Notes: a model not told the origin generated them from the sequence alone. Counted from the stretch's first letter, positions 1 through 9,962 are shown. The stretch: 64,000 bases of DNA from Candidatus Nitrosomarinus catalina (GCF_002156965.1 NZ_CP021324.1:1128681-1192680), one strand, 5' to 3'. A program made the numbers and translations.

Positions 1-58
1 GGTGTTTTAGGAGACTTCTTTCTTCAATAATTTTATCGATTCTTTGAATTATATTCAT
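1..58 (-). CDS. 5' end of a reverse-strand gene, possibly a TenA/PqqC-like protein (partial)
   Basis: An ATG at the complement of 56-58 opens a frame that runs off the left edge without a stop. The 19 visible residues begin MNIIQRIDKII and end in LLKH. A start of this kind, with a Leu-Leu-Lys-His run about 19 residues in, resembles the haem-oxygenase-fold TenA/PqqC-like proteins. That is recall of a short motif, so the family is a guess. The frame is divergent from the tRNA-Glu gene. Confidence 0.4.
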   Translation of the reverse strand, partial: MNIIQRIDKIIEERSLLKH

Positions 59-139
59 AATTCTTGTCTAAATTTTCCAATACAAAAATCTTTGTTGTGT
101 ACCAAAAGATTTTATGATCTAAATAAAAAATTTCTTTGG

Positions 140-218
140 GTTCCAGTGGTGTAGTCCGGTCAAGCATACTGCCCTTTCAAGGCAGTGATCCCGGGTTCAA
201 ATCCCGGCTGGAGCACCA
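140..218 (+). tRNA. tRNA-Glu (UUC), CCA encoded
   Basis: A cloverleaf can be drawn by hand. The acceptor stem is GTTCCAG with CTGGAGC (one G-U pair), the anticodon stem is CTGCC/GGCAG around loop CTTTCAA, giving anticodon TTC, and the T arm is CCGGG-TTCAAAT-CCCGG. The discriminator base is A at 215 and CCA follows at 216-218. There is no intron. Confidence 0.95.
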
Positions 219-258
219 AGATTTAATTACTAATGAAGAGGGGTTTTGATCAATTATC

Positions 259-1110
259 TTGGACAGGAAAAATATCGAAATTAATCCTCTACTAGAGACA
301 TATGGGGAATATATTAAAAAAATTGATCTTGCTTTGGATAAAGAACTAGCACTATATTCAGAATCTGAATTTATTGAACCTCTAAAATATTCATTAGAAG
401 GTGGTAAAAGAATTAGACCAATAATTTTGAGTTTATCTGCAGAGAGTATAGGGAAAATAGATGAAAATGTATTGGCAGCATCATGTGCTGTAGAATTTTT
501 ACATATGGAATCAATCATTCATGATGATATCATAGACGACGAAACGATGAGAAGACAAAAAGATCCTTTTCATGTAAAATATGGTTACAATACGAGTGTC
601 TTAACAGGAGATTTTGTTTTAGGATTAATTCTTGCAATATCATCAAGATTGGACAATGCAAGAATTACAAAAGATTTAGCAACTACTGCTATGCTAATGA
701 GTGAAGGAGAAATTATCGAAGGAAGATTAGAAGAAAGTGGAGACATTACATTTGATGATTACTTGAAAGTGATAGAATACAAAACTGCAACCGCATTTGA
801 AGTTGCAGCAAGAATCGGAGGAATAGTAGCTGGTGGAACTGAAGAAGAGATTGAAGCATTGACAGGATATGGAAAAAATCTTGGAATTGCATATCAAATA
901 AGAGATGATTTACTAGATTGGAAAAATGAAGAAAAATTATTTAATTTACTAATTAAGAAAAGTGTTGATCCAAGAGATGGGTTTAACAAAATGGAAGAAT
1001 TGTTGAAAGAATATTCTGAAAAGGCTAGAACATTTTTGAGAAAAATTCCAGATAATGAAGCAAAAATGAATCTAGAAGAATTAATTAAATTTACTTCATT
1101 TAAGGCATAG
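259..1110 (+). CDS. Polyprenyl diphosphate synthase (geranylgeranyl-PP synthase type)
   Basis: This is a trans-isoprenyl diphosphate synthase, which condenses isopentenyl-PP with allylic diphosphates to make the C20 (or longer) chains of archaeal ether lipids or quinone tails. Visible motifs are GGKRIRP at about residues 48-54, the first Asp-rich motif DDIIDD at 89-94 and the second DDLLD at 216-220. At 283 residues it is slightly shorter than many family members. The start is a TTG; no in-frame ATG precedes the conserved region. The spacing of the first Asp-rich motif fits a short-chain enzyme, but the product length cannot be read from sequence alone. Its 3' end overlaps the convergent nuoN by 11 bases. 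Confidence 0.88.
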   Translation: MDRKNIEINPLLETYGEYIKKIDLALDKELALYSESEFIEPLKYSLEGGKRIRPIILSLSAESIGKIDENVLAASCAVEFLHMESIIHDDIIDDETMRRQKDPFHVKYGYNTSVLTGDFVLGLILAISSRLDNARITKDLATTAMLMSEGEIIEGRLEESGDITFDDYLKVIEYKTATAFEVAARIGGIVAGGTEEEIEALTGYGKNLGIAYQIRDDLLDWKNEEKLFNLLIKKSVDPRDGFNKMEELLKEYSEKARTFLRKIPDNEAKMNLEELIKFTSFKA

Positions 1111-2584
1111 AACCTATACTAAGTACTGGTGTTGCAAGTTCTACAAATTTAATTAATGGTTCTGGATAAACACCAAATCCTACCAAGAAGACTGTTGAGA
1201 TGATCATAATTGCCATAACAGATCTTGGTTCAATAACTCTCTTTTCAGTTTCACCTTCAAAGTACATTTTCCTTGTTAACCAACCATAGTAAGCTAATGA
1301 CAATGCACTGTTTAATACACCTGCAATTGCAAGCCATGGAGCCCACCATATTGCAGTACCTGCATCTAATGCACTTCCAAATAGCATCAATTTACTCCAG
1401 AATCCAGAAAGTGGAGGAATACCAGCAAGAGCAAATAATGCAATTACAAGACCTAATGCAGTTACAGGCATTCTTCTTCCAAGTCCTTTCAATTTATCAA
1501 TATGAGTAACTGCAAGAGTTGTTACAATTCCTGCAATTGCAATAAATGCAGCACCTTTCATAACTGCATGATTCATTATCTGATACAATGAACCTTGTAA
1601 ACCTAGAGAACTATGTGGGGCAACTGCAAGTCCAATCAAAATGTAACCGGCATGTGCAATACTAGAATATGCTAACATTCTTGAAATATTCTTTTGCATA
1701 ATTGCTGCAATATTACCAATAGTCATTGTCATAACTGCAATTATACCAAGTGCTAAAGTCCAATCAAGATGCAGTACCACCATTCCCAGAATTACAATTC
1801 TAATTGTTGCAGCAAATCCAGCTTTTTTGGTTGCTGCTGCAAGAAGTGCAGTAATTGGTGCAGGTGCACCTTCATAGGTATCTGGAAGCCATTGATGGAA
1901 TGGAACTAATCCCATCTTGAATCCAAATCCTGCGATAAACAATCCTACGGATAATAACGCTAATGGAAGCATTGATGGATCAAGTGTTGAATAACCTTGA
2001 ATAACTTCTCCAATATTTGTAGAACCAGTTAATCCGTATGCAAGTGAAATACCATAAACAATAATTGCTGAAGATAATGCACCAAACAAGAAATATTTCA
2101 AAGCAGCTTCATTTGAGCTTGGGTTCTTTTTCCTAAATCCAACCAAAATGTATGTTGGAATACTCATTAGTTCCCATGCAACAAATAACATTACAAGATC
2201 AGTTGAGTAGGCAACTAGAACCATACCAATAGTTGCAAGTAAAATTAGAGAATAGTAAACAGCTGGAGAGTTATGTTTTCTCATGTAATTAAAGGAGCCA
2301 ACAGTGGTGAACAAAGCAACTATCAACATGGCAATTGCAAAGAAACCACCAAATGCATCATCAACAACTACATCTTCAGCAAACAGAGCAGACGGAGACA
2401 CATTTTCTTCTAGGAATTGATATCCAACATATCCCATAGATACGATTAATGCTGCAAATGCAATAATGGCATAAAATGTATTAGAACCTTGTTCTTTTCG
2501 TGCAATGCTAATTATTGGAAGTAAAATACCAACGGTACCCAATATACCGATTATTACAAGAGGAGTTGAAGTAATTTCTAACAT
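1100..2584 (-). CDS. nuoN: NADH-quinone oxidoreductase (complex I) subunit N
   Basis: This is one of the three antiporter-like proton-translocating subunits of the complex I membrane arm. The 494-residue protein is almost entirely hydrophobic helices, about 14 predicted by eye. The conserved middle has a lysine in GFGFKMGLVPFHQWLPD and the run EGAPAPITALLAA, the family's TM7-TM8 signature. An acidic residue sits in the TM5 motif VAWELMSIPTYILVGF. It is the last gene of the operon, 13 bases after nuoL, and ends inside the 3' end of the convergent prenyl synthase gene. Confidence 0.95.
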   Translation of the reverse strand: MLEITSTPLVIIGILGTVGILLPIISIARKEQGSNTFYAIIAFAALIVSMGYVGYQFLEENVSPSALFAEDVVVDDAFGGFFAIAMLIVALFTTVGSFNYMRKHNSPAVYYSLILLATIGMVLVAYSTDLVMLFVAWELMSIPTYILVGFRKKNPSSNEAALKYFLFGALSSAIIVYGISLAYGLTGSTNIGEVIQGYSTLDPSMLPLALLSVGLFIAGFGFKMGLVPFHQWLPDTYEGAPAPITALLAAATKKAGFAATIRIVILGMVVLHLDWTLALGIIAVMTMTIGNIAAIMQKNISRMLAYSSIAHAGYILIGLAVAPHSSLGLQGSLYQIMNHAVMKGAAFIAIAGIVTTLAVTHIDKLKGLGRRMPVTALGLVIALFALAGIPPLSGFWSKLMLFGSALDAGTAIWWAPWLAIAGVLNSALSLAYYGWLTRKMYFEGETEKRVIEPRSVMAIMIISTVFLVGFGVYPEPLIKFVELATPVLSIGSMP

Positions 2585-2597
2585 GTCATCAAATCTC

Positions 2598-4667
2598 CTA
2601 CATCAACAGTATCAGAACTACAAATAATAATCCTGCTCCAAATACAAATAGATACGATTGTGAAACACCGGTTTGAGTGCCCTGAATTACTTTAGCACTC
2701 CAACTAACTGCTTTTTGAACTCCATCATTCATACCGTAATCAATTGCTGTTTTCTCAAAGTATCTTGAAACGCCTCTAGCCAACCATAATGGTGTTGTAA
2801 CAAAGCACCAATAGACAATTGCGTTAAGATACCATCTGTTTAAGAAAAGCTTGTGAATTGCATAAAAGAAAATATTTGAATTTACAAATTTAACAGGATC
2901 AACCCATCTTCCAATGTAAAAGATGTAACCTAATCCAATACCAGTAGCAAATGCTACTAATGATGCACCTAATGCAACTGGATTAAGTCCTTGTAAGAAT
3001 TCTGGCAATATTGAGGATTCATCTGCTGCTGCATGTGAACTATAAATTCCAAATGAGTTTTTAAGATAATATTCAAACGTATGATGTAATCCTTCTTCTG
3101 CAGATAATCCAATGATACCAATACCAATTGTAAGTACTGCAAGAATACCATATGGGACCCACATAGATACTGATGCTTCATGAATATGATGTCCTTCCTC
3201 TTCCATCTTTTCAATATGTTTACTCTTCTTACCAAAGAATACCAAACCAATCATTCTTGTGGTATAGAATGCTGTAATTATGGCAGTTAAAACAGCGATA
3301 ATGAATAATGGCAATGCCCATTCGTTTCCAGATTCATATACTGCTGCAAAGATTGCATCTTTACTCCAGAAACCTGTTGTGATAAATGGTGCTCCCATTA
3401 AACCAAGGCCTGCAGCCCACATGAATGCATACGTTTTCTTCATATGCTTTCTCAGACCACCCATATCGGTCATAAATCGAGAGCCAACAATATGCAGTAA
3501 AGAACCTGCTGCCATGAATAATGAAGCCTTGAACATTGCGTGAGAAATTAAGTGGAAAAATCCTGCAGTATAACCATCAACATATTGATGAGATAATCCT
3601 GCTACACCTAATGCCATCATCATATAACCAATTTGAGAACCTGTAGAATATGCTAAAACTTTCTTAATTTCAGGATTAACCATTCCTTGTGTTGCAAGTA
3701 ATAATGCAGTAATTGCACCTGTCCAAGCAACAATTTCAAAGAATTGATCTGCTAAAATTCCTGCTGCACCCAATGCAAATACAAGTGGACCAATTCTTGC
3801 TACCAAGAATACACCTGCTTTGACCATTGTTGCTGCATGAATTAATGCAGATACTGCAGTAGGTCCAGTCATTGCTTCTAACAACCACTCGTTTAATGGG
3901 AATTGTGCAGATTTACCCATTGCACCACCAAATAGTAAAACAAAGGCAGGAACTAGTAATCCTTGAGCAGCCATCGCAGTTGCCCAATCAGTGTCACCCA
4001 TTAATTCTTTAAATCCAAAAGTACCTGCAAACAAGAATATCAAAAGCATACCAGCAATCATCATTACATCTCCAACTTTTGTCATGATGAATGCCTTCAT
4101 ACCAGCGTGTGTTGGTGAATAGTAATCTAACATTCCAAGAACAGTACGTCCTTCAGTACCAACATGATCTTTCTTTTTATCACGATACCAAAAGCTGATC
4201 AGAGCATAAGATGCAAGTCCTACACCCTCCCAACCAAAGAATACTTGAAGTAAGTTGTCAGATAATACAATTAATTGCATTGAACCAATAAAGAACATCA
4301 TCCAGAACCAAAATCTGGTAATGTCTTTATCGCCTTTCATATATCCAGTACTGTAAATCATAATCAAGAAGGAAATCCAAGCAACAACATTTGCCATTAT
4401 AATTGAAAGAGGATCTGCCAGTACACCAGCTTTAATTCCAAGTGCTTCAATCCACATCAATTGACTATGAACTTCACCTGCTTCTAATGCAAGAGGGATT
4501 AAGGATGCTGCAGACACAGCACTCATTAGAGCAAATCCAACGGCAACATACTTTGTTGCATTTTGAGATAATTTTCCAATACCTGGCATAATTAATGCTG
4601 CAGCAAATGGAAGCATCCAGATTAACCATGCACTTGTAATTTCAAATCCCATTAATTCAGTTGCCAT
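2598..4667 (-). CDS. nuoL: NADH-quinone oxidoreductase subunit L
   Basis: This is the largest antiporter-like subunit, which carries the long lateral helix along the membrane arm. It is 689 residues, the usual NuoL length. The TM5 motif FFGWEGVGLASYALISFW contains the proton-channel glutamate. The TM7-8 region reads KSAQFPLNEWLLEAMTGPT and then VSALIHAATMVKAGVFL, both typical. A charged loop near residue 480 (KKSKHIEKMEEEGHHIHE) separates the core from the C-terminal helices. It lies 3 bases after nuoM. Confidence 0.96.
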   Translation of the reverse strand: MATELMGFEITSAWLIWMLPFAAALIMPGIGKLSQNATKYVAVGFALMSAVSAASLIPLALEAGEVHSQLMWIEALGIKAGVLADPLSIIMANVVAWISFLIMIYSTGYMKGDKDITRFWFWMMFFIGSMQLIVLSDNLLQVFFGWEGVGLASYALISFWYRDKKKDHVGTEGRTVLGMLDYYSPTHAGMKAFIMTKVGDVMMIAGMLLIFLFAGTFGFKELMGDTDWATAMAAQGLLVPAFVLLFGGAMGKSAQFPLNEWLLEAMTGPTAVSALIHAATMVKAGVFLVARIGPLVFALGAAGILADQFFEIVAWTGAITALLLATQGMVNPEIKKVLAYSTGSQIGYMMMALGVAGLSHQYVDGYTAGFFHLISHAMFKASLFMAAGSLLHIVGSRFMTDMGGLRKHMKKTYAFMWAAGLGLMGAPFITTGFWSKDAIFAAVYESGNEWALPLFIIAVLTAIITAFYTTRMIGLVFFGKKSKHIEKMEEEGHHIHEASVSMWVPYGILAVLTIGIGIIGLSAEEGLHHTFEYYLKNSFGIYSSHAAADESSILPEFLQGLNPVALGASLVAFATGIGLGYIFYIGRWVDPVKFVNSNIFFYAIHKLFLNRWYLNAIVYWCFVTTPLWLARGVSRYFEKTAIDYGMNDGVQKAVSWSAKVIQGTQTGVSQSYLFVFGAGLLFVVLILLM

Positions 4668-4670
4668 AAT

Positions 4671-6224
4671 CTAAACCCCCATCACTCCATTCATGTAAGG
4701 AATAATTGTCTTCAAGAAAATATCTGGATAAATTCCCACAACAATTGAAAATCCTGCTAATATCATCATTGGAATTGTCATATACCAACTTCCTTCTTTG
4801 ACATTTTGAAGATGTTCAGGAAGTTTACCAAAGAATACACGTTTCAACATCCAAAGCATGTAAGACATTGTTAATGCAGTTGCAACAAGACCTAATCCAA
4901 ATGCTACGGCTCTAAGTGTAGAACCTTCTGCAATAGCTGTTTCTAATGCACCGTAAAACATAATCCATTCACCCATAAATCCACTGGTTGGTGGCACTCC
5001 CATTATTGTGAGTGCACCAATAACTGCACATACTGCAGTGATTGGCATCTTTCCAGCAAGTCCTCCAAGTTTCTTAATACTTCTCGTACCAACTTTAACA
5101 ATAATAATTCCAGCCATCATGAAGAGAATACCTTTTCCAATAGCGTGAGTAACATACATCATTTCAGCTCCTGCAAGACCGTATGCAGACATTGATCCTA
5201 TTCCAAATAGCAAATATCCCATTTGACTGATACTTGAATAAGCAAGGAAACGTTTCAAGTCATCTTGCATCAATGCCATAGCACCACCGTAAATCATAGT
5301 TACAAGACCCCAAATATGGAACCAAATTGCAAGTTCTGAAAATGTTACAGGTAAGAATTCAACAACTAATCTAAAGAGACCATAAGCTCCAATTCCAATC
5401 ATAGCTGGAGACAATAATGCACTGATTGGTGTAGGTGCTGCACCGTGAACATATGGAAGCCAAATATGATACAAGAAAACTGCAAGTTTTACACCAAGTC
5501 CGATCGAAATAGCTACCGCTGAATACATCGCAATGTCAGCAGGAAGTTCAGATTCTTGAATATCTGCAAAGTCAAAGCTACCAAGTGTTAGACCTATCAT
5601 CAAAAATCCAAGTAATAGAACAACTGCACCAGCATGGGTCCAGAATAAGAACATTAAACCAATTTTTCTTCTTGGTCCATCACCCCATAAAGCAACCATA
5701 AAGAAACCTGGAATTAACATAACTTCAAAGAAAATGTAAAATTCAATCAGATTTGTTGCAAGAACGGTTCCAAGCATTCCCATTGCAAATACAAGATAAA
5801 GTGCAAAGTAAAGACCAGATTTAGCATTTACATAATTTTGTAAAGCAGATGATTCAACAATAGAAGACTGTCCACTCTCTGAATGGTTAATTTTTTGTTC
5901 TTCTTCAAATTGTTCATGGAATTTATGAATCATGTATGGTTTTGAATAGATTGCCAAGATCGTAGACAAAACATAAATCATAATTGCAAATGGTGAAGCA
6001 AGTCCATCTAGTAAGAAACCAAATTCACCAAATTGTTCTGTCCACGGATAATGTTCTTCAACAGTTCCAGATAGTGCTGCGTTGATTACTAGAATAGTAG
6101 TGTAAAGTAAAATTGCAAATGTAAACCACATTGCAGGGGTAGGACCTACTTTTCGTCCAAGAATATAGGCCACCGGAGATAACAGTAATGGCAGGAAAAC
6201 AGCCTGCAATAATGCATATTCCAT
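4671..6224 (-). CDS. nuoM: NADH-quinone oxidoreductase subunit M
   Basis: This is the middle antiporter-like subunit, 517 residues. The TM5 motif LIEFYIFFEVMLIPGFFM carries the conserved glutamate. LGVKLAVFLYHIWLPYVHG and AAPTPISALLS form the TM7-8 signature, and MALMQDDLKRFLAYSSISQMG is the conserved TM10 lead-in. A charged insert at about residues 103-125 (KFHEQFEEEQKINHSESGQS) is not typical of bacterial NuoM and probably lies in a loop. It shares one base with the end of nuoK. Confidence 0.95.
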   Translation of the reverse strand: MEYALLQAVFLPLLLSPVAYILGRKVGPTPAMWFTFAILLYTTILVINAALSGTVEEHYPWTEQFGEFGFLLDGLASPFAIMIYVLSTILAIYSKPYMIHKFHEQFEEEQKINHSESGQSSIVESSALQNYVNAKSGLYFALYLVFAMGMLGTVLATNLIEFYIFFEVMLIPGFFMVALWGDGPRRKIGLMFLFWTHAGAVVLLLGFLMIGLTLGSFDFADIQESELPADIAMYSAVAISIGLGVKLAVFLYHIWLPYVHGAAPTPISALLSPAMIGIGAYGLFRLVVEFLPVTFSELAIWFHIWGLVTMIYGGAMALMQDDLKRFLAYSSISQMGYLLFGIGSMSAYGLAGAEMMYVTHAIGKGILFMMAGIIIVKVGTRSIKKLGGLAGKMPITAVCAVIGALTIMGVPPTSGFMGEWIMFYGALETAIAEGSTLRAVAFGLGLVATALTMSYMLWMLKRVFFGKLPEHLQNVKEGSWYMTIPMMILAGFSIVVGIYPDIFLKTIIPYMNGVMGV

Positions 6225-6529
6225 TATCCTTTCAAGCTCCTAAAGTCTGCAATATCGACATTTTGATACATTCTGTATGCTACAATGATTAAAGATAATC
6301 CAACAGCTACTTCTGCTGCTGCAATTGCGATTGAAAATAATGCCAAAGTTTGACCAGCACTGTCAGGAATAAATCTACCAAATGCGACAAGATTAAGATT
6401 TGCGGCATTAATAATAATTTCAACAGCAAATAACATTCTAATGAAATTACGCTTTACTGCAAGTCCATAGATTCCTATTGCCAGTAAAGCAATAGAAACT
6501 AGTGTAAAATCAACTAACTCGTTGGTCAT
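6224..6529 (-). CDS. nuoK: NADH-quinone oxidoreductase subunit K
   Basis: This is a small membrane subunit with three helices. The second helix carries the conserved glutamate in RMLFAVEIIINAANLNLVAF, and the third carries AIAAAEVAVGLSLIIVAYR, both diagnostic of NuoK. I chose the ATG at 6529 (protein starting MTNELVDF) because NuoK begins just before helix 1. An upstream ATG at 6538 would add three residues. The start lies inside the end of nuoJ, which suggests translational coupling. Confidence 0.93.
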   Translation of the reverse strand: MTNELVDFTLVSIALLAIGIYGLAVKRNFIRMLFAVEIIINAANLNLVAFGRFIPDSAGQTLALFSIAIAAAEVAVGLSLIIVAYRMYQNVDIADFRSLKG

Positions 6530-7022
6530 TCTCCACATCCTCTCTTCTAGCTAAAACTAATGCACCAGTTACAGAACCGGCCAAAATTAAGCCCATCAAA
6601 ATTAATGCTGGCCAATAGTAAGTGACAAAGTCTGTACCAATATCTCTAAAATCAACTGCAGGTTCATCAGTAGTTATTGTTTTAATTCCAGAGTCTAAGA
6701 ATACAGCACCCAAAGATACCATAATAATTAACATTAAACCAATTCCAGCAAACTTTCTTTTTCTATCCTCAATTTTTTTAAAGATAAGTTCTCTTTTGAC
6801 AAGCATTACAGTGAATAAAATTAAAACTGCAATTGAGCCAACGTAAACTGCTAGTTGGAACAATGCAACAAATGGTGCATCAAGTATAAAGAAGAAACCA
6901 GCAATACCACCGAGAGTTCCCATCAATGCAATTGAACCATAAATTAAAGATCTCATTTCAAGTGCTGCAATTGCAGAACCAATTGTGATAACAGTTAATG
7001 CAAGAAATACAGCATCAGCCAT
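6510..7022 (-). CDS. nuoJ: NADH-quinone oxidoreductase subunit J
   Basis: This is the membrane-arm subunit next to NuoK and NuoA; its third helix takes part in coupling. The 170-residue protein has five hydrophobic segments and the conserved TM3 region FQLAVYVGSIAVLILFTVML. The C-terminus is short and charged. It overlaps nuoI by 8 bases upstream and nuoK by 20 bases downstream. Confidence 0.93.
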   Translation of the reverse strand: MADAVFLALTVITIGSAIAALEMRSLIYGSIALMGTLGGIAGFFFILDAPFVALFQLAVYVGSIAVLILFTVMLVKRELIFKKIEDRKRKFAGIGLMLIIMVSLGAVFLDSGIKTITTDEPAVDFRDIGTDFVTYYWPALILMGLILAGSVTGALVLARREDVENDQRVS

Positions 7023-7515
7023 GAGTTGCTCCGTTTTTAGTAATTACAATTTCACTATCTTGTTCAACATAAGGTTTGACTGCAAGTTGTGCAGGAGTAT
7101 AGATTAAACCTTCTTTACTAAATGAAGATAATTCGTAATCATTAGTCATGTAAAGTGCATAAAATGGACATGCGTCTACACATAAACCACAAAAAACACA
7201 TTTCCCATAATCAATTTGAGGCATTATAGATTTTTTATTTTGTTTTTGTTCTTCTGGAACTTTTACCATTGCTATAGCTTCAGCAACACCCTCACATGCA
7301 ATAGAACATAATTGACATCCAGTACAGTGATCATGGAATAACATATGACGACCCTTTAGTCCAGCAATTCCAACACCCGTAGATGGATCAAATTGATAAC
7401 CATCACCCACAAACTTTAGTTTCTCCTCAGGATAGCGAAGAGTAAATCGTTTAGTTGCAATATGTTTAATTCCAGAATTTAGGGCACGTACAATTCCTGT
7501 AGCAGTATTTGTCAT
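7015..7515 (-). CDS. nuoI: NADH-quinone oxidoreductase subunit I (two 4Fe-4S clusters)
   Basis: This 8Fe ferredoxin-like subunit carries electrons through the peripheral arm to cluster N2. It has two CxxCxxCxxxC motifs. The first is CTGCQLCSIACE, in which the usual proline after the last cysteine is glutamate. The second is CVFCGLCVDACP. The N-terminal region contains FTLRYPEEKL and GRHMLFHDHC, as in NuoI. At 166 residues it is normal. The start overlaps the nuoH stop by 4 bases (ATGA). Confidence 0.95.
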   Translation of the reverse strand: MTNTATGIVRALNSGIKHIATKRFTLRYPEEKLKFVGDGYQFDPSTGVGIAGLKGRHMLFHDHCTGCQLCSIACEGVAEAIAMVKVPEEQKQNKKSIMPQIDYGKCVFCGLCVDACPFYALYMTNDYELSSFSKEGLIYTPAQLAVKPYVEQDSEIVITKNGATHG

Positions 7516-8825
7516 TGTAATCCTCCTGGCCCGAGCACTCCAGCGTAAACCAAAGCTAGTGCAATAAAGATGTTAACGAAAGCAAGACCGATCAATTTTG
7601 TCCATCCAAGACTTAACAACATATCAATTCTGATTCTTGGGAAAACGCCTCTTGGTAATAGTATAAAGAAGATTACGCCAACAGTCTTTAGAACAAACAT
7701 CAATGTTCCATTAATCATTTCTTGAGTAATTACTTGACTAAGTAATGGTTCCAATCCACCTATCTTTGCAGTTACAGGACCAAGTTCAATTCCTTCAGTA
7801 GCAAGTTCCATTGGGAATGGTGGAACTATCATTGGACCATTCCATCCACCGAGGAATAATACAACAAACAGTGCTGCAAATGCGTAAAGTTTCAAATAAG
7901 TTCCTAATTGAACGAGTCCATACATCATTCCAGATAATTCAGTTAACCATCCAGCAACAATTTCACTTTCTGCTTCAGGTAAATCAAATGGAATTCTTTC
8001 TAATTCTGCAAGCATTGTAATGAAAAATACAATTGCACCTACTGGTAAAAATACAATCCATGGGAAACTAGATTGACTTGCAGCAATTTCAGATAAGTTA
8101 AGAGTTCCAGTAACCATTACAACTCCTAGTAATGATAAGATTAACGGAATTTCAAATGAAACCATTTGGAATAATGCTCTAATTCCTCCAATGAATGGAA
8201 ATTTACTATTTGCAGACCATGCAGAAAGAATTGTTACAATTGGGAAAAATCCAATTACAGCAAAAACAGCAAGCAATCCCATATCTACATCTGCAACTAC
8301 CCAACCCGGTGCAACTGGAATCAATGCAACAAATGCTGCTGCAGATGCAACAAACAGAACTGGCGCTGCCCAAAAAATTGGCTTATCAGCTTTTGCTGGA
8401 ATGATAATTTCTTTGGAAATTAATTTTAAACCATCACCTGCTAATTGTAAAATGCCTTCTACTTTTCCACAGTAAAAAGGACCAACTCTTAATTGTAATT
8501 TTGCCAACATTTTTCTTTCAACAAAAATAGTACCAGCAGCTAATAATGCAGCAAAACCAAATCCAGGAAATGCCATTACTTTAAACATATCAGTTGTCAT
8601 AAATGCTTGAACAATTGGAAGTGTTCGCGTTGGATCCGCTAAATAAGTAAATGCCAAAAATGGTGTAAGTAATTCGCCATCAATAACTGGCATCGGAATA
8701 TAAAATAATATCATCATGATTACAGGGAAACCAATTAATGAAAATATCAAAAGGAACCAAACAACATCGTCGATAATAGATTTGATAAATCCACTAAGTT
8801 TGAAATTTGGTGCAATTACAGACAT
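7512..8825 (-). CDS. nuoH: NADH-quinone oxidoreductase subunit H (with N-terminal extension)
   Basis: This subunit forms much of the quinone chamber and links the peripheral arm to the membrane arm. Motifs are FVERKMLAKLQLRVGPFYCG and ELERIPFDLPEAESEIVAGW, the second being the acidic E-channel loop. At 437 residues it is about 100 longer than bacterial NuoH. The extra length is at the N-terminus (two additional hydrophobic segments before the VERK motif) and in a loop at about residues 335-365. It sits directly against nuoD and overlaps nuoI by 4 bases. Confidence 0.94.
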   Translation of the reverse strand: MSVIAPNFKLSGFIKSIIDDVVWFLLIFSLIGFPVIMMILFYIPMPVIDGELLTPFLAFTYLADPTRTLPIVQAFMTTDMFKVMAFPGFGFAALLAAGTIFVERKMLAKLQLRVGPFYCGKVEGILQLAGDGLKLISKEIIIPAKADKPIFWAAPVLFVASAAAFVALIPVAPGWVVADVDMGLLAVFAVIGFFPIVTILSAWSANSKFPFIGGIRALFQMVSFEIPLILSLLGVVMVTGTLNLSEIAASQSSFPWIVFLPVGAIVFFITMLAELERIPFDLPEAESEIVAGWLTELSGMMYGLVQLGTYLKLYAFAALFVVLFLGGWNGPMIVPPFPMELATEGIELGPVTAKIGGLEPLLSQVITQEMINGTLMFVLKTVGVIFFILLPRGVFPRIRIDMLLSLGWTKLIGLAFVNIFIALALVYAGVLGPGGLQ

Positions 8826-9962
8826 TTATCGGTCTGCCTCCACTGGCCAATAATTAAGACTCCAATAAACAGATGGCATGTTACCAAGTTTTTCACCTTT
8901 TAACAAATATGGTAAAGCAATTAGATTTCTAAATGAACCAACACTCAGTTTTAATCGGTATGGTTCAACTTTACCATCAGAAACAATATGACATCCCAAA
9001 GAACCTCTTCCAGATTCTACACGTTTGTAAACAGAATCCAATCCTTTACCTTTTGGATTTGGTTTTAGTTTAACTCTAACAGAGCCAGACTTTGGCATTT
9101 TTTGTAATGCTTGTCTAATAATATTACAACTCTCCATCATATCAAGCCATGGTACTTTGGATCTTGCGTAAGAATCACCTTCTTTCATCACATTACTATG
9201 AACATCCAATTCCTCATAGACATCATAAGGTTCCTTTTGTCTAAGATCATAATCTACTCCACTTGCACGTAAAACAGAACCAGTTGTTCCAAGTCTAATT
9301 GCATCCTCACGGGAAAGAACTCCAGTATCTCTTGTTCTTGAAATTAAAATTGGATTGTCATAAAAGACTGCAGCATATTCTTTGATACGTTTCTCAAAGT
9401 AATTGACTTGACGTAGACATACTTCTTCAAAGTTTGGTGGTAAATCATTTCTAACTCCACCTGGAACAAAGTGTGCATGTGTTACTCTTGCACCACTTAT
9501 TTTTTCCATTAAATCAATTAAGAGTTCACGGTCTCCAGCTGGCCACATAAACATTGTAGAATGACCTAAGAAGATTCCATAAATTGCAAGCCAGTACATT
9601 GTGTAAATACAACGATTTAATTCTGAACAGATTACTCGGACATATTTTGCACGTTCTGGAACTTCAATACCAAGTAGTTCTTCTACGCCCAAAACATATG
9701 GATAAAGAACATTACATGAATCATGAATTACTGGTCTTTCTAAGTGAGGAATGTTTGTAATATAATTTCTATATTCAGCCATTTTTTCCTCTCCACGGTG
9801 TACATAACCTGGATCAGGATCACAAGCTACAATATAATCACCATCAATTTGTACAATAATTCTCATATGTCCAGAACCAGGATGTTGTGGTCCAACATTG
9901 AGAGTCATAATTCTCTCGTCAACTTTTTGGATTGCTAATCCAGGGGGTAATTCTGCAGTCAT
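8826..9962 (-). CDS. nuoD: NADH-quinone oxidoreductase subunit D (49 kDa type)
   Basis: This is the peripheral-arm subunit that, with NuoB, forms the quinone-reduction site. It belongs to the [NiFe]-hydrogenase large-subunit family but lacks the metal-binding cysteine pairs. Early motifs are LNVGPQHPGSGHMR, then PDPGYVHRGEEKMAEYRNY, where the GYxHRGxEK loop is typical. The C-terminal part has ESGRGSLGCHIVSDG and ends in a short basic tail. At 378 residues it is normal for a NuoD not fused to NuoC. Confidence 0.95.
   Translation of the reverse strand: MTAELPPGLAIQKVDERIMTLNVGPQHPGSGHMRIIVQIDGDYIVACDPDPGYVHRGEEKMAEYRNYITNIPHLERPVIHDSCNVLYPYVLGVEELLGIEVPERAKYVRVICSELNRCIYTMYWLAIYGIFLGHSTMFMWPAGDRELLIDLMEKISGARVTHAHFVPGGVRNDLPPNFEEVCLRQVNYFEKRIKEYAAVFYDNPILISRTRDTGVLSREDAIRLGTTGSVLRASGVDYDLRQKEPYDVYEELDVHSNVMKEGDSYARSKVPWLDMMESCNIIRQALQKMPKSGSVRVKLKPNPKGKGLDSVYKRVESGRGSLGCHIVSDGKVEPYRLKLSVGSFRNLIALPYLLKGEKLGNMPSVYWSLNYWPVEADR

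Noticed and set aside
8191..8475. Forward-strand open frames inside nuoH
   Set aside because: They are complements of hydrophobic nuoH codons without any family signature.
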